This document shows, piece after piece, positions 7,887-17,876 of a stretch of 64,000 nt of DNA. The notes beneath the pieces are model-generated. The model was not told the origin of the DNA. It did not search any database and was given only the letters and a program-made list of their open reading frames with translations. Numbering within the stretch: the first letter of the stretch is position 1; each line of letters opens with the position of its first letter. The stretch lies in the NCBI GenBank assembly GCA_028277405.1, contig JANQGH010000026.1, positions 87,676 to 151,675 of the forward strand, read 5' to 3'. The position numbers and the translations under genes were made by a program. This stretch comes from Alphaproteobacteria bacterium. GTDB lineage: Bacteria > Pseudomonadota > Alphaproteobacteria > DSM-16000 > Inquilinaceae.

Positions 7887-9995
7887 ATGACACTCGTGTT
7901 GATCTTTGTCTTGATCTGCGGTGCGCTGGCAATTGCCTATGGCATTTGGGCCGCGCGCTCGGTGCTGTCGGCCAGTGCCGGCAGTGACCGCATGCAAGAG
8001 ATCGCCGCCGCCATCCAGGAAGGCGCAAGCGCCTATCTGAACCGGCAATACCTGACGATCGGCGCCGTCGGCGTCGTAATCGCCATTATCGTGTCATTGC
8101 TGTTGGGTTGGACGGTCGGCGTCGGGTTCATCATCGGTGCCGTGCTGTCCGGTGCGGCCGGCTATATCGGTATGCACATCTCGGTTCGCGCCAACGTCCG
8201 CACGACGGAAGCATCCAAACACGGGATGTCCCAGGGCCTTGAAGTCGCGTTCAAGTCCGGGGCGATCACGGGCATGCTGGTCGCTGGGTTAGCGTTGATC
8301 GGCGTCACCGGCTATTACGGCATCCTGCTGTTGATGGGCGCCGACGGACGGGGCCTGATCGACCCGCTGGTCGGCCTTGGCTTCGGCGCTTCGCTGATTT
8401 CGATTTTCGCCCGTCTCGGCGGCGGTATCTTTACCAAGGGGGCCGATGTCGGCGCCGACCTGGTCGGCAAGGTCGAGGCCGGCATTCCCGAGGACGATCC
8501 GCGCAACCCGGCGGTGATCGCCGATAATGTCGGCGACAATGTCGGTGACTGCGCCGGAATGGCCGCCGACCTGTTCGAGACCTATGCGGTCACCGTCGTC
8601 GCAACCATGGTGCTGGCGTCGATTTTCTTCGTCGGCAGCGACCTGATGCGTCCGCTGATGGCTTTCCCTCTCGCGATCGGCGGTGTCTGCATCCTGGCTT
8701 CGATCGCGGGTACGTTTTTCGTCAAGCTTGGTCCGACCAAGAACGTCATGGGGGCTCTCTATAAGGGTTTCATGGCCTCGGCAGGGCTTGCCCTGGTCGG
8801 TATCGCGCTGGCGACCCTGGTCGTTGTCGGTTTCGGGACCGAGATGACGGTCGCGGGATCGACCTTCAATGGCTTCGACCTATTCATCTGTGCCGCCATT
8901 GGCCTGATCGTCACCGGCCTTTTGATCTGGGTGACCGAGTACTACACCGGAACGACTTATCGACCCGTGAAGTCCATCGCCAAATCGTCGACCACCGGCC
9001 ATGGCACGAACGTTATTCAGGGCCTGGCGATCTCGATGGAAGCCACGGCCATTCCGGCCATCATCATTTGCGCCGCGATCATCGCCGCTTACAGCCTGGG
9101 CGGCCTGTTTGGCATTGCCATTGCGGTGACGGCCATGCTGGCCCTGGCCGGCATGGTGGTAGCGCTCGATGCCTACGGCCCGGTCACCGATAATGCCGGC
9201 GGCATTGCCGAGATGGCGGATTTGGACGCTGAGGTGCGCAACACCACCGACGCCCTTGATGCGGTCGGCAACACGACAAAGGCGGTAACCAAGGGCTACG
9301 CCATTGGGTCGGCCGGTCTGGGCGCGCTGGTCCTGTTCGCGGCCTATACCGAGGATCTGCAGTACTTCATTGGCAATCCGGAGAGCTATCCCTACTTCGC
9401 CGGGCTCGACCTGGATTTCAGCCTCTCCAACCCGTACGTCGTCGTCGGCCTGATCCTCGGCGGTCTATTGCCCTTCCTGTTCGGTGCGCTGAGCATGACG
9501 GCGGTCGGTCGGGCGGCGGGCTCGGTGGTTGAAGAGGTGCGGCGGCAATTTCGCGATGATGACGGCATCATGGCCGGCACGTCGAAACCCAATTACAGCC
9601 GGGCGGTTGACATGCTGACCAAGTCGGCGATCAAGGAAATGATCGTGCCGTCGCTCTTGCCGGTTCTGGCGCCGATCGTGCTGTTCTTGATCATCAACTT
9701 GATCGACGGTCGGTCGGCCGCGTTCTCGTCGGTTGGTGCGATGCTGCTGGGCGTGATCGCGACCGGCCTGTTCGTGGCGATCTCCATGACCGCTGGCGGC
9801 GGTGCCTGGGACAACGCCAAGAAATACATCGAGGACGGCAACCATGGCGGCAAGGGCTCGGAGGCCCACAAGGCGGCCGTGACCGGCGACACCGTCGGCG
9901 ATCCGTACAAGGACACCGCCGGCCCGGCGGTCAATCCGATGATCAAGATCACCAACATCGTCGCTTTGCTGCTGCTGGCCGTCCTGGCTCACTAA
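7887..9995 (+). CDS. hppA: K+-independent, H+-translocating membrane pyrophosphatase
   Basis: Couples pyrophosphate hydrolysis to proton pumping across the cytoplasmic membrane, saving energy from biosynthetic pyrophosphate. The 702-residue length and about 16 helices fit. Catalytic and Mg-pyrophosphate loops are intact: the GADLVGKVE motif, then [29 protein letters not shown] and [14 protein letters not shown]. Lysine at residue 465 in [10 protein letters not shown] sits where K+-dependent enzymes carry alanine, so this is the K+-independent class. It stands alone with its own upstream gap (7709-7886) and a strong terminator behind it. Confidence 0.96.
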   Translation: MTLVLIFVLICGALAIAYGIWAARSVLSASAGSDRMQEIAAAIQEGASAYLNRQYLTIGAVGVVIAIIVSLLLGWTVGVGFIIGAVLSGAAGYIGMHISVRANVRTTEASKHGMSQGLEVAFKSGAITGMLVAGLALIGVTGYYGILLLMGADGRGLIDPLVGLGFGASLISIFARLGGGIFTKGADVGADLVGKVEAGIPEDDPRNPAVIADNVGDNVGDCAGMAADLFETYAVTVVATMVLASIFFVGSDLMRPLMAFPLAIGGVCILASIAGTFFVKLGPTKNVMGALYKGFMASAGLALVGIALATLVVVGFGTEMTVAGSTFNGFDLFICAAIGLIVTGLLIWVTEYYTGTTYRPVKSIAKSSTTGHGTNVIQGLAISMEATAIPAIIICAAIIAAYSLGGLFGIAIAVTAMLALAGMVVALDAYGPVTDNAGGIAEMADLDAEVRNTTDALDAVGNTTKAVTKGYAIGSAGLGALVLFAAYTEDLQYFIGNPESYPYFAGLDLDFSLSNPYVVVGLILGGLLPFLFGALSMTAVGRAAGSVVEEVRRQFRDDDGIMAGTSKPNYSRAVDMLTKSAIKEMIVPSLLPVLAPIVLFLIINLIDGRSAAFSSVGAMLLGVIATGLFVAISMTAGGGAWDNAKKYIEDGNHGGKGSEAHKAAVTGDTVGDPYKDTAGPAVNPMIKITNIVALLLLAVLAH

Positions 9996-10014
9996 GCTGC
10001 GGGCAGCCACAAGG

Positions 10015-10049
10015 AAAAAGGCCCGGCGCCAATCGGTGCCGGGCCTTTT
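10015..10049 (+). terminator. Rho-independent terminator after hppA
   Basis: An 11-bp stem (GGCCCGGCGCC paired with GGTGCCGGGCC, one G-T pair) closes a four-base AATC loop and is followed by TTTTC. The left arm is preceded by five A residues, so it could also stop transcription of bamE arriving from the opposite strand. Confidence 0.9.
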
Positions 10050-10074
10050 CTACTTCAATGCTGGTGCGTGCGCC

Positions 10075-10563
10075 CTAGTTGCCGCCCAGCGTCTGCGCGC
10101 CGAACTGGCCGATGTTGCCGAACAGTTGTTCCAGTACGCCCATCTGGCGCCCCAGCGTCGGTGTTTCGGATTCCTCGAAGGCGAACTCCATACCGTCTTC
10201 CAGCGTACGAACCTGCAGATCCGTAACCACGCCGGTCAACGTATCGAACTGCACCCGAATCACGCGCCGCTCCAGCACCTCCGGCTCGAAGAACGCGAAA
10301 TACTCAACCCGCTGGCCAATGTAGTACCAGATGCCGTCATCAAACGTTGCGACGGCGGTCGGTGAGCCGAAAGTGCGCAAGACGTCGCCGGCTGTGCTGG
10401 TGCCGACCTGGATCTGCTCCAGCCGTCGGTCCTCCACCAGATTACCGCGATTGCGCACCTCCGCGGCACAGGCCGTAACGGCGACCGCCGCCGCCATGAC
10501 GATGCCGAGCCGGCGCGCCGTTCGCCTCCGGTTGCGAATCGAACTCTCGGCCATGGTTACCAC
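10075..10563 (-). CDS. bamE: Outer membrane assembly lipoprotein BamE (SmpA/OmlA family)
   Basis: A small lipoprotein accessory of the BAM complex that folds beta-barrel proteins into the outer membrane. The 162-residue product has a basic N-terminus, a hydrophobic stretch and a lipobox VTAC with Cys32. The SmpA/OmlA domain follows: VEDRRLEQIQVGTSTAGDVL and FGSPTAVATFDDGIWYYIGQR, the typical BamE core. A glutamine- and glycine-rich C-terminal tail (about 130-162) goes beyond the E. coli protein and is usual in alphaproteobacteria. ATG 10563 or the internal ATG three codons on may be used. Divergent from the cytochrome chaperone gene, with a shared 158-bp promoter region. Confidence 0.93.
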   Translation of the reverse strand: MVTMAESSIRNRRRTARRLGIVMAAAVAVTACAAEVRNRGNLVEDRRLEQIQVGTSTAGDVLRTFGSPTAVATFDDGIWYYIGQRVEYFAFFEPEVLERRVIRVQFDTLTGVVTDLQVRTLEDGMEFAFEESETPTLGRQMGVLEQLFGNIGQFGAQTLGGN

Positions 10564-10721
10564 CGTTCCTCAGATAGTCCTTGCGTCGGCAAGTGGCAGG
10601 CATTCTTCACCCCAAGCATTGATCCCGCCGCGCCGCGCGCCCATCTTGGCGGGCGTCGGCGTCCTGGTCGCGGCCATCATGCGGCGCAAACGACGTCAGC
10701 CATCCTTGCCATAGGACTTCC

Positions 10722-11267
10722 ATGCCGTTTTCGGTGTTCAAACGCAAGCCCTTGTCTGCCGAAGCGGCGCGCGCCTACGACGTTATCGTTGCCCAGGCGC
10801 GACAGCCATACTTCTATCTGGAGGCCGGCGTGCCCGACACGCTGGACGGCCGTTTCGACCTGATCGTGCTGCATGCCTTCCTGGTGATGCATCGAAGCGC
10901 GGGCAATGGCGCCGAAGCCGAACGGTTCAACCAGGCCCTGTTCGACATCATGTTCAAGGACATGGAAGCCAACCTCAGGACCATCGGGGTCAGCGACCTG
11001 CGCGTGGGCAAGAAGGTCAAGCAAATGGCCCAGGCGTTCTACGGGCGTAGCGTCGCCTACCGCGAGGCGCTGAAGACGGACGGCGATGACGCCCTTGCCG
11101 AAGCCCTGCGCCGCAACCTTTACCGGCAGTCGGACCCGAGCACCGATCAGGTCGGTGTTCTTGCGGACTATTTGCGCGCCGAGGTCGCAAATCTGGCGGA
11201 ACAGCCGCTGGCCGCTATTCTCGGCGGGCATCCCAGCTTTGGGCCGCCGGGCGGAACGAGCCGATGA
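10722..11267 (+). CDS. Ubiquinol-cytochrome c chaperone family protein (CBP3-like)
   Basis: A 181-residue protein of the CBP3/UQCC1 chaperone family, which in mitochondria helps cytochrome b synthesis and assembly of the bc1 complex. Visible landmarks are PYFYLEAGVPDTLDGRFDLI, the central HAFLVMHR, and LFDIMFKDMEANLRTIGVSDLRVGKKVKQMAQAFYGR, which is the family core. In alphaproteobacteria this gene regularly sits between bamE (divergent) and a DUF177 gene, exactly as here. It overlaps the next start by four bases, so the two are co-translated. The bacterial role is inferred from the mitochondrial homologue. Confidence 0.9.
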   Translation: MPFSVFKRKPLSAEAARAYDVIVAQARQPYFYLEAGVPDTLDGRFDLIVLHAFLVMHRSAGNGAEAERFNQALFDIMFKDMEANLRTIGVSDLRVGKKVKQMAQAFYGRSVAYREALKTDGDDALAEALRRNLYRQSDPSTDQVGVLADYLRAEVANLAEQPLAAILGGHPSFGPPGGTSR

Positions 11268-11818
11268 CCGAGTTCAAGCGTACCGTCCGGTTGATCGACA
11301 TTCCCTATGGCAAGATCGACCAATCGATCGAGGCGAGCGCCGATGAGTGCATCGCGATCGCCGAACGGCTCGGGCTTGAGGCCATGAGCGGGTTCTCGGC
11401 GTCGTTCGAACTGTCGCGCGCCGAGAATAGCCCAATCATCGGCGTTGAGGGCAGCCTTAACGCCGACATCCGCCAGCTTTGCGTCGTTACGCTGGAGCCC
11501 TTTGACGGCACGGTCACCGAGGCGTTCAGCGCCAGCTTCACGACCGAGCCGCCCACGCCGGATGACGGATCGGAAGTCGTTATCGACGCCGCCTTGGACG
11601 ATGAGCCGGAGCCGATTGTCGGTGGCCGTATCGACCTGGGCGAGTTGGCGGTGCAAATGCTGAGTTTGGCGTTGGATCCATACCCGCGCCGGCCAGGCGT
11701 GCCGCCGGCTGAATTGGTGTTCGGTGCGCCGCCGCAGCCGGGCGACGACGCTGATCTGACAGGCGGCACGAGCGACAAACCGTTCGCAGTGCTTGAGCGT
11801 TGGAAGCGGCGACCCTAG
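11264..11818 (+). CDS. DUF177 (YceD-like) protein upstream of rpmF
   Basis: A 184-residue acidic protein of the DUF177/YceD family. The hallmark is a C-x-[RV]-[CT]-LEP-type strand ([12 protein letters not shown], residues ~67-78) followed by an acidic stretch and a C-terminal [22 protein letters not shown] motif. Members almost always precede rpmF and are thought to act in 23S rRNA or large-subunit maturation, although direct evidence is limited to a few organisms. The start overlaps the chaperone gene, and a hairpin lies between it and rpmF. Confidence 0.9.
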   Translation: MTEFKRTVRLIDIPYGKIDQSIEASADECIAIAERLGLEAMSGFSASFELSRAENSPIIGVEGSLNADIRQLCVVTLEPFDGTVTEAFSASFTTEPPTPDDGSEVVIDAALDDEPEPIVGGRIDLGELAVQMLSLALDPYPRRPGVPPAELVFGAPPQPGDDADLTGGTSDKPFAVLERWKRRP

Positions 11819-11883
11819 ATTGGGAGACATTGGCCTTGCCGCTTGCCCGGATTGTCCATTTCCTTTAAGAAGGCGCTCCGCAA

Positions 11884-11908
11884 GCGGCCCCGATCATGGC
11901 CGCTTTTT
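11884..11908 (+). terminator. Terminator-like hairpin between the DUF177 gene and rpmF
   Basis: GCGGCC and GGCCGC form a six-bp GC stem with an eight-base loop, followed directly by TTTTT. Because rpmF starts only 20 bases later, this may partly terminate and partly read through, setting L32 levels relative to the upstream genes. Confidence 0.7.
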
Positions 11909-11927
11909 ACATGAAAGAAACACGACC

Positions 11928-12113
11928 ATGGCTGTTCCAAAGCGAAAGGTATCGAAGTCGCGTCGCAATCTCCGCCGTGCTCATGATGCGCTTGAAGCGC
12001 CCACTTACGTTGAGAGCCCGGATAGCGGCGAATATGTGCGCCCCCACCACATCGATCTGAAGACCGGCATGTATAAGGGCCGGCAGGTGATCGAGGTTAA
12101 GCGGCCGCGCTGA
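11928..12113 (+). CDS. rpmF: 50S ribosomal protein L32
   Basis: A 61-residue ribosomal protein beginning [20 protein letters not shown], the standard L32 N-terminus. It is of the cysteine-free type: the zinc ribbon cysteines of other L32 versions are replaced ([18 protein letters not shown]), as is usual in alphaproteobacteria. Residues upstream of ATG 11928 in the same frame do not look like L32, so this start is secure. Followed after 76 bases by plsX, a conserved order. Confidence 0.97.
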   Translation: MAVPKRKVSKSRRNLRRAHDALEAPTYVESPDSGEYVRPHHIDLKTGMYKGRQVIEVKRPR

Positions 12114-12189
12114 GCGGTGGCACCCAAGCCGCCGTGCGCTTAGACGCAGGGCCGATCCGGTCAAGACCGGCGGCGCTGGGCATCGGGAT

Positions 12190-13254
12190 ATGAACGGGCA
12201 GGAAACATCGGGACTGACCATCGCCTTGGACGCGATGGGCGGCGACCGTGCGCCCGACATGGTGCTTGCCGGCGCCCAGCTAGCGCGCATCCGGCATCCA
12301 GATGTCAGCTTCGTGCTGGTCGGCGACGAGGCGCGCATCGAGCCGCTGCTGGCCAAACGGAAGCTGCTGGCGTCCTGCGCGCGGATCGTCCACACCGACC
12401 AGGCCATCACCAACGACGAGAGGCCGTCGGTGGCGCTGCGCACCGGTCGCGGTTCCAGCATGCGTATGGCAATCGATCTGGTCGCCTCGGGCGAATCGGA
12501 TTGCATCGTTTCGGCCGGCAATACCGGTGCCCTGATGGCCATGGCGAAGTTCGTGCTGAAGACCTTGCCGGGCATCGATCGCCCCGCCATCGCCTCGTTC
12601 TTCCCCACGATGCGCGGCGAAAGCGTGATGCTGGATCTGGGCGCGAACATCGAATGCGATCCCGACAACCTCGTCCAGTTCGCGGTGATGGGCGCCATCT
12701 TCGGGCAGGCCGTGCTGGGGCGAACCCGGCCCTCGATTGGCCTCCTGAATGTCGGGGCCGAGGCCTTGAAGGGCAATGACGTGGTGAAAGAGGCCTCAAA
12801 CAGGCTGCAGGACATGAAGCTGCCCGGCGACTTCCATGGCTTTGTCGAGGGCAATGACATCCCGGCGGGCACCGTCGATGTCGTGGTGACAGACGGGTTT
12901 ACCGGCAACATCGCTCTGAAGACCGCGGAGGGGACGGCAGCGCTCGTGAACGAATGGTTGCGCCGCACCTTCCGGTCGTCGGTCTTCGCGATGCTTGGCT
13001 ATCTGTTGGCGCGCAACGCTTTTCGCAAGCTGCGCCGGCGCGCCGATCCGCGCCAATACAACGGTGCCATGTTTCTGGGCTTGCGCGGCATCTGCGTGAA
13101 AAGCCATGGCGGCACGGACGCCAAGGGCTTTGCGAATGCCATTGACGTTGCGGTGGATCTGGTACGCAACGGCTTCAACGAGCATGTTAAAGAAGAGCTG
13201 GACCGCTATGGCGACCGGCATGAGGAACTCGCCGCCGCCATGGGGGGCACATGA
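12190..13254 (+). CDS. plsX: Phosphate acyltransferase PlsX
   Basis: Converts acyl-ACP to acyl-phosphate, the donor for PlsY in phospholipid synthesis; peripheral to the cytoplasmic membrane. The 354-residue length is typical. Motifs: [17 protein letters not shown] at the N-terminus, [46 protein letters not shown] and [17 protein letters not shown]. Its stop overlaps the fabH start by four bases (ATGA), a nearly universal plsX-fabH coupling. Confidence 0.97.
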   Translation: MNGQETSGLTIALDAMGGDRAPDMVLAGAQLARIRHPDVSFVLVGDEARIEPLLAKRKLLASCARIVHTDQAITNDERPSVALRTGRGSSMRMAIDLVASGESDCIVSAGNTGALMAMAKFVLKTLPGIDRPAIASFFPTMRGESVMLDLGANIECDPDNLVQFAVMGAIFGQAVLGRTRPSIGLLNVGAEALKGNDVVKEASNRLQDMKLPGDFHGFVEGNDIPAGTVDVVVTDGFTGNIALKTAEGTAALVNEWLRRTFRSSVFAMLGYLLARNAFRKLRRRADPRQYNGAMFLGLRGICVKSHGGTDAKGFANAIDVAVDLVRNGFNEHVKEELDRYGDRHEELAAAMGGT

Positions 13255-14228
13255 CGGTACGCCGCGCCCGCATCTCCGGATGCGGGGCCTATCTGCCAGC
13301 ACGCCAGGTCACCAATGACGAGCTTGCGCTGTCGGTCGACACGTCGGACGAGTGGATCGTCCAGCGTACCGGCATCAAGTCGCGCCACCTTGCTGCCGAG
13401 GACGAGCTGACCTCCGACATGGCCTTGGCGTCGGCGCGGCTGGCCTTGGAGCAGGCTGGCCTCGACCCGGCGGACCTGGATCTCATCGTCCTGGCGACCA
13501 CCACGCCGGACAATACCTTCCCCGCCACCGCCGTTCGCGTGCAGGCCGAGTTGGGCATGAACAACGGCATGGCGTTTGACGTTCAGGCCGTGTGTTCTGG
13601 GTTCGTCTATGCGCTCGCGGTTGCCAACAACTTCATCATTACCGGCCAGGCGCAAAATGCGCTGGTGATCGGGGCCGAGGCGTTTTCCCGCATTCTCGAC
13701 TGGGAGGACCGGTCGACCTGCGTTCTGTTCGGCGATGGCGCCGGGTCGGTCGTTCTGCGCGCTGACGAGGGCCGGGGAACCAGCGACGATCGCGGCGTTC
13801 TCTCGACCCATCTGCATTCCGATGGCCGCTATCAGGACGCGCTGTATGTCGATGGCGGCGTTGGGGCCACGGGCACGATCGGCCATGTCCGCATGCAGGG
13901 TCGCGAGGTCTTCCGCTTCGCCGTGAACAAGCTGGCCGAGGTGGTCGACGAGGCGCTGGACGCCAACGGCTTGACGGCGAAGGATGTGCGCTGGCTGGTG
14001 CCGCATCAGGCCAATCGCCGCATCATCGACGCCATGGCCAAGAAGCTCGACCTGCCGCCGGAACGCGTGGTTTACACGGTCGAGCGGCATGCCAATACCT
14101 CGGCTGCGTCGATCCCGCTGGCGCTTGCCGAGGTTGCCGCCGATGGCAGGGTCGAGGAGGGCGACCTGCTGCTGCTCGAAGCCATGGGCGGCGGCTTTAC
14201 CTGGGGGTCGGCACTGGTTCGCTGGTAG
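13251..14228 (+). CDS. fabH: Beta-ketoacyl-ACP synthase III
   Basis: Starts fatty-acid synthesis by condensing an acyl-CoA (usually acetyl-CoA) with malonyl-ACP. The 325-residue protein has the complete Cys-His-Asn triad: Cys115 in [13 protein letters not shown], His252 in [13 protein letters not shown], and Asn282 in [12 protein letters not shown]. The glycine-rich C-terminus [13 protein letters not shown] is conserved. Translation is coupled to plsX. A promoter for ihfA is expected in the 150 bases downstream. Confidence 0.97.
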   Translation: MTVRRARISGCGAYLPARQVTNDELALSVDTSDEWIVQRTGIKSRHLAAEDELTSDMALASARLALEQAGLDPADLDLIVLATTTPDNTFPATAVRVQAELGMNNGMAFDVQAVCSGFVYALAVANNFIITGQAQNALVIGAEAFSRILDWEDRSTCVLFGDGAGSVVLRADEGRGTSDDRGVLSTHLHSDGRYQDALYVDGGVGATGTIGHVRMQGREVFRFAVNKLAEVVDEALDANGLTAKDVRWLVPHQANRRIIDAMAKKLDLPPERVVYTVERHANTSAASIPLALAEVAADGRVEEGDLLLLEAMGGGFTWGSALVRW

Positions 14229-14377
14229 GCCACGCACGCCTGGACGTTGCATCGACGCATCGTTTGTCGGTCGGCTTCTGTGACCGACATTAAAGACCTC
14301 GAACAAGCCTTTGGAATTGACGGAATTTTTATCCCGACATACAGTGCTCTCTCAGCGTTCCGATGGGGGAGAGGTCG

Positions 14378-14680
14378 ATGCCGGGCATAACGGTTACACG
14401 GGCGCAGTTGAGCGAAGCCGTTTACGAGGAGGTCGGGCTGTCCCGCAACGAGTCCGCCGAACTGGTCGAGGCGGTGCTCGATGAAATGTCGGATGCCTTG
14501 GCACGCGGCGAAAGCGTCAAGATCTCCAGCTTCGGCAGCTTCGCGGTCCGCCAGAAAGGCCAGCGCATCGGCCGTAACCCCAAGACCGGCGAAGAAGTAC
14601 CGATTCTGCCGCGCCGCGTTCTGGTCTTCCGCGCCTCCCACGTGTTGAAGGATCGCATCAACAGCGGTGCGGGCCAGTAG
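14378..14680 (+). CDS. ihfA: Integration host factor subunit alpha
   Basis: A DNA-bending nucleoid protein that acts as heterodimer with IhfB. 100 residues from ATG 14378, which follows a strong GGGGGAGAGG ribosome-binding sequence; an in-frame ATG at 14363 lies on the other side of that sequence and is less likely. The HU/IHF fold is clear: [50 protein letters not shown] with the DNA-intercalating Arg-Asn-Pro tip, and a C-terminal helix. plsX-fabH-ihfA-merR is the standard alphaproteobacterial order. Confidence 0.96.
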   Translation: MPGITVTRAQLSEAVYEEVGLSRNESAELVEAVLDEMSDALARGESVKISSFGSFAVRQKGQRIGRNPKTGEEVPILPRRVLVFRASHVLKDRINSGAGQ

Positions 14681-14682
14681 CG

Positions 14683-15144
14683 ATGGCACAAGCGGCACCC
14701 ACGTCGACGCGGCGGGGCGGCAAGTCGGCCTCGGCCTATCGAACGATCAGCGAGGTTTCCGACGAACTGTCCGTGCCCCAGCACGTGCTGCGCTTTTGGG
14801 AGACCAAGTTCGGCCAGGTGCGACCGCTGAAGCGGGGCGGGGGACGGCGTTACTACCGGCCCGAAGATATCGAGTTGCTGCGCGAAATTCAGCGCCTGCT
14901 CTATGAGGACGGCTACACGATCAAGGGCGTGCAGAAGCTGCTGCGCGAAGGCCACGTCAAACCCAAGGCGGTTGAGCGCGCCGCGCCGGCCGAGGAACCT
15001 GCCCCGCAGCTACCCATCGAGCCTGCGCCTGTGACGTCCGGCCAGCCAAGCGCATTGCCGCCGGAGGTGCGTGGCCAGTTGACGGCCCTGTTGGACGATC
15101 TGCGGGTTCTGCGCGACGCCTTGCGTGGGCCGGAGCCGGAATAG
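14683..15144 (+). CDS. MerR family transcriptional regulator
   Basis: 153 residues, starting two bases after ihfA. An N-terminal winged helix of the MerR type is visible ([44 protein letters not shown]), ending with a helix that reads [25 protein letters not shown]. The rest is low-complexity, proline- and alanine-rich, with a short terminal helix; no metal-binding cysteines are present, so it is not a metal sensor of the classic kind. This regulator conserved beside ihfA in alphaproteobacteria has no clearly known regulon. Confidence 0.9.
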   Translation: MAQAAPTSTRRGGKSASAYRTISEVSDELSVPQHVLRFWETKFGQVRPLKRGGGRRYYRPEDIELLREIQRLLYEDGYTIKGVQKLLREGHVKPKAVERAAPAEEPAPQLPIEPAPVTSGQPSALPPEVRGQLTALLDDLRVLRDALRGPEPE

Positions 15145-15236
15145 TCGGCCACCTGCATTCAGCCGATCGCGGCATTGCCAGCCCGGCGGCTGCCGCGTAT
15201 ACAGGGCCCGCCGGTCCCAAGGGCCCGGTCACCGGT

Positions 15237-15313
15237 CGGAGCGTAGCGCAGCCTGGTAGCGCATCAGTCTGGGGGACTGAGGGTCGTGGGTTCAAATCCC
15301 GCCGCTCCGACCA
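15237..15313 (+). tRNA. tRNA-Pro (anticodon GGG)
   Basis: A 77-base cloverleaf: acceptor arms CGGAGCG and CGCTCCG pair perfectly, the D arm contains AGCGCAGCCTGGTAGCGC, the anticodon stem TCAGT/ACTGA encloses the loop CTGGGGG with GGG at positions 34-36, and the T arm holds GTGGGTTCAAATCCCGC. The discriminator A and an encoded CCA end the gene at 15313. Confidence 0.97.
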
Positions 15314-15358
15314 TTCCAAGCGAGCCACGGTCAGGACCGCCTTGCGCGGCTAGCCCCG

Positions 15359-16738
15359 ATGGAAAGAGCGCTTGCCGAACTGGCGCGGATGGTGCGTCAA
15401 GGTGAGGTCACCGCGAGCACGCTGGTGGACCAGGCGCTCCGTCGGGCCGACGCGCACGCCGCTCTCAACGCCTTCATCACACTCGATCGCGACGGCGCCC
15501 GTGCCAAAGCCCGCCGTATCGATGAGACCTTTGCGAAGGGGGATGATGTCGGCTCCCTGGCGGGCGTGCCGATCGTGGTGAAGGACAACATCGATGTCGC
15601 GGGCCTTCGCACGACCGCCGGCACACCAGGGATCGACCTTGTCGCGGAGCAGTCCGCCCCGATCGTCGCCCGACTTGAGGCCGCAAAGGCGATCGTGATC
15701 GGCAAGACCAACATGCACGAACTTGCTTTTGGGGTAACGTCCAACAATGCCGCCTATGGCGCGGTTCGAAATGCCATAGATCCGACCCGGTTTCCGGGCG
15801 GTTCGTCCGGCGGGACAGCGACGGCGATTGCGGCTGGCATCGTGTCGGCCGGGCTGGGGACGGATACCGGAGGCTCGGTTCGGCAGCCGGCGGCCTTATG
15901 CAGTGTGGTCGGTTTCCGCCCGACCACTGGCCGCGTCGATCAGGAAGGCGTCGTACCGTCGATCCCGACTCTTGATGTCGCGGGCCCGATGGCGCGCACC
16001 GTAGCAGACGTGGCGATCCTGAACGCCATTATGAACGACAGCCCTCTGCCCGACCGTCGTCACGCGCAAAGTCTTCGTCTGGGCATCGCGAGCCCGCAGG
16101 CGGAGGGCCTGTCGACCGGCGTGGCTGGTGCGTTTGGCGCGGCGGTTTCGCGGCTTCGCCGGGGCGGTGCGACGCTGGTCGACGTCGACCTTTCGGCCAT
16201 CGTGACTGCCTGTTTCGAAATCGGCTTTTCGATCGGCTTTCACGAAATGAACAGCGCCATGACGGCGTTTCTCGCCCGATACCAGCCGCAAACCAGTCTC
16301 GAGCAGCTCGTCGACCAGATCGCGAGCCCGGATGTGAAGGCGGTCTACACCACTTCGGTCCTCGGAGAGGGGGCCCCGACCGATACCGCCTATCGGGAAG
16401 CGATTGGCCGGATCGGCGAGATCAGGCGGGATTATCTGAGGCTTCTGGGCGACCACGCCCTCGACGCCGTCATCTTTCCGACCGCGCCGTTGGAGGCCCA
16501 GCCGATCGCGGGGTCGGAACAGACCGTCATGCTAAACGGCGAGACGGTTTCGACCCTGGAAACCTACATCCGCAACAACGCGTCCACGGGGGTCTACGGC
16601 GCGCCCGGGCTTTCGATTCCGATCGGAAAGACCGGCGACGGTCTGCCTGTCGGGCTTGAGATCGACGGTCGCCCCGACGGCGATCTCGACATTCTTGCCA
16701 TCGGCCAGTGTATCGAGACCCTGCTCGCAACCGACTGA
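15359..16738 (+). CDS. Amidase signature family hydrolase
   Basis: A 459-residue amidase of the GatA/mandelamide hydrolase superfamily. The Ser-cisSer-Lys triad is complete: Lys75 in VVKDNIDVAG, cis-Ser149 in PGGSSGGTATA, and nucleophile Ser173 in GTDTGGSVRQPA, with the usual 24-residue spacing between the serines. The C-terminal half carries the variable substrate pocket and ends with a GAPGLSIPIG motif. It is not GatA, because no gatB or gatC is nearby; relatives hydrolyse aryl or allophanate-type amides. No signal peptide. It stands alone after tRNA-Pro, so no pathway context is available. Confidence 0.88.
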   Translation: MERALAELARMVRQGEVTASTLVDQALRRADAHAALNAFITLDRDGARAKARRIDETFAKGDDVGSLAGVPIVVKDNIDVAGLRTTAGTPGIDLVAEQSAPIVARLEAAKAIVIGKTNMHELAFGVTSNNAAYGAVRNAIDPTRFPGGSSGGTATAIAAGIVSAGLGTDTGGSVRQPAALCSVVGFRPTTGRVDQEGVVPSIPTLDVAGPMARTVADVAILNAIMNDSPLPDRRHAQSLRLGIASPQAEGLSTGVAGAFGAAVSRLRRGGATLVDVDLSAIVTACFEIGFSIGFHEMNSAMTAFLARYQPQTSLEQLVDQIASPDVKAVYTTSVLGEGAPTDTAYREAIGRIGEIRRDYLRLLGDHALDAVIFPTAPLEAQPIAGSEQTVMLNGETVSTLETYIRNNASTGVYGAPGLSIPIGKTGDGLPVGLEIDGRPDGDLDILAIGQCIETLLATD

Positions 16739-16827
16739 ACTGTCGCGCGCCTCGGCGGCCTGCCATCTGTCGCCAGCGCAAGCGAGATCTGCACGCACGA
16801 CCGAAGCACCGCTGAACCCCGGCCAGT

Positions 16828-17319
16828 TCAGTCTTGCAAACGAAGCCACATGTTCTGATGGCCGATCTTGAAGCCGTTCTTTTCAAAGCAGCCTCGGGCG
16901 GCCGCATTGAACGACCAGAAATCGATGCCCACCAGTGAGATACCCTGTCGCCGCGCCTCGGCCTTGACGTGATCGATCAATCGGGTGCCGCAACCGGTGC
17001 GCCGAAACGCCTCTGACACGCATATCTGGTCGATCCGCGCGACGCGTCCTTCGGCTCGAAAGAAGGTCTCCGGACGGGTACCGATGAAGTATTGAACATA
17101 GCCGATCGGTTCGTCTTTGAAACACGCCAAGGTCAAGCGACGCTGCGGATCGTCGAGAACACCGTTGAAGAAGGCCTTGAAGAACGCGTCATTGGCCGGT
17201 GGTTTGAAGAAGTCCGGTTCGGCATTGGCGTGGATCGCCTGGACCTCGGCGAACAGCGCGAAAACCGCGTCCAGATCATTGCCGCGTGCGGCGCGCAGGG
17301 TCACATGCTGTTCTTGCAT
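16828..17319 (-). CDS. GNAT family N-acetyltransferase
   Basis: 163 residues with the GNAT fold: an N-terminal strand (VTLRAARGNDLDAVFALFAEVQ), a central PIGYVQYFIG strand, the VARIDQICVSEAFRRTGCGTRLIDHV stretch that includes the acetyl-CoA pyrophosphate loop R-R-T-G-x-G, and a C-terminal FNAAARGCFEKNGF motif. The substrate is unknown. It points leftward toward the amidase, converging with it. No operon partner. Confidence 0.88.
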   Translation of the reverse strand: MQEQHVTLRAARGNDLDAVFALFAEVQAIHANAEPDFFKPPANDAFFKAFFNGVLDDPQRRLTLACFKDEPIGYVQYFIGTRPETFFRAEGRVARIDQICVSEAFRRTGCGTRLIDHVKAEARRQGISLVGIDFWSFNAAARGCFEKNGFKIGHQNMWLRLQD

Positions 17320-17367
17320 CCGCTTCTCCCCGCCGAGACAGTCAATCCAGCCGATCGCTCTTCGCCT

Positions 17368-17757
17368 TCAAAGGCCGGGGCCGGCCGGCTGTTCGTCCAG
17401 GTCTTGGGCGAAGCACAGCAGGTGGCCGTCCGGATCCGCGATGTCGATTTCGCGGCAATCATAAACGGTATCCTCCGGACCGCGCGCAATCTCGGTACCC
17501 CGCTCTTTAAAATCGGCGATCACGGCCTCGATGTCGTCGACATAGACATAGACCGCCCAATACTGGTTCTGCGGTTTCCGGCCTTTGTCCCGTGACTGGT
17601 CGAGGGCGATCGTCACCGTGTCGCGCCCCACGATGCAGAAGGCTGGCGGATCGCCCCAAAACCGACCTGGCGTGAAGCCAAGCTTGTCGCGATAGAAGGC
17701 CGCCGATTTCTTCACGTCGGACACTTCCAAGATGGTCATTGAGCGAACCATGGTCAT
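17368..17757 (-). CDS. VOC (glyoxalase/bleomycin-resistance fold) protein
   Basis: 129 residues from ATG 17757. The two-motif vicinal-oxygen-chelate fold is seen in SMTILEVSDVKKSAAFYRDKLGF and the second half AVYVYVDDIEAVIADFKERG, ending in REIDIADPDGHLLCFAQDLD, a typical metal-ligand strand. It could be a dioxygenase, an isomerase or an antibiotic-binding protein; family membership alone cannot tell. An upstream in-frame ATG at 17817 would add 20 residues that do not resemble the fold. Confidence 0.86.
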   Translation of the reverse strand: MTMVRSMTILEVSDVKKSAAFYRDKLGFTPGRFWGDPPAFCIVGRDTVTIALDQSRDKGRKPQNQYWAVYVYVDDIEAVIADFKERGTEIARGPEDTVYDCREIDIADPDGHLLCFAQDLDEQPAGPGL

Positions 17758-17876
17758 CGCAAAGGCTCCTTGCTTGCAGAGGCGGGTATCAGTGTCGGCC
17801 CGATCGGCTGCACGCACAACCCGAGCGCGTGCGACATCTCAGCCAGTCTTGCAAGGCATGTATGGCAAAGCCCGAC

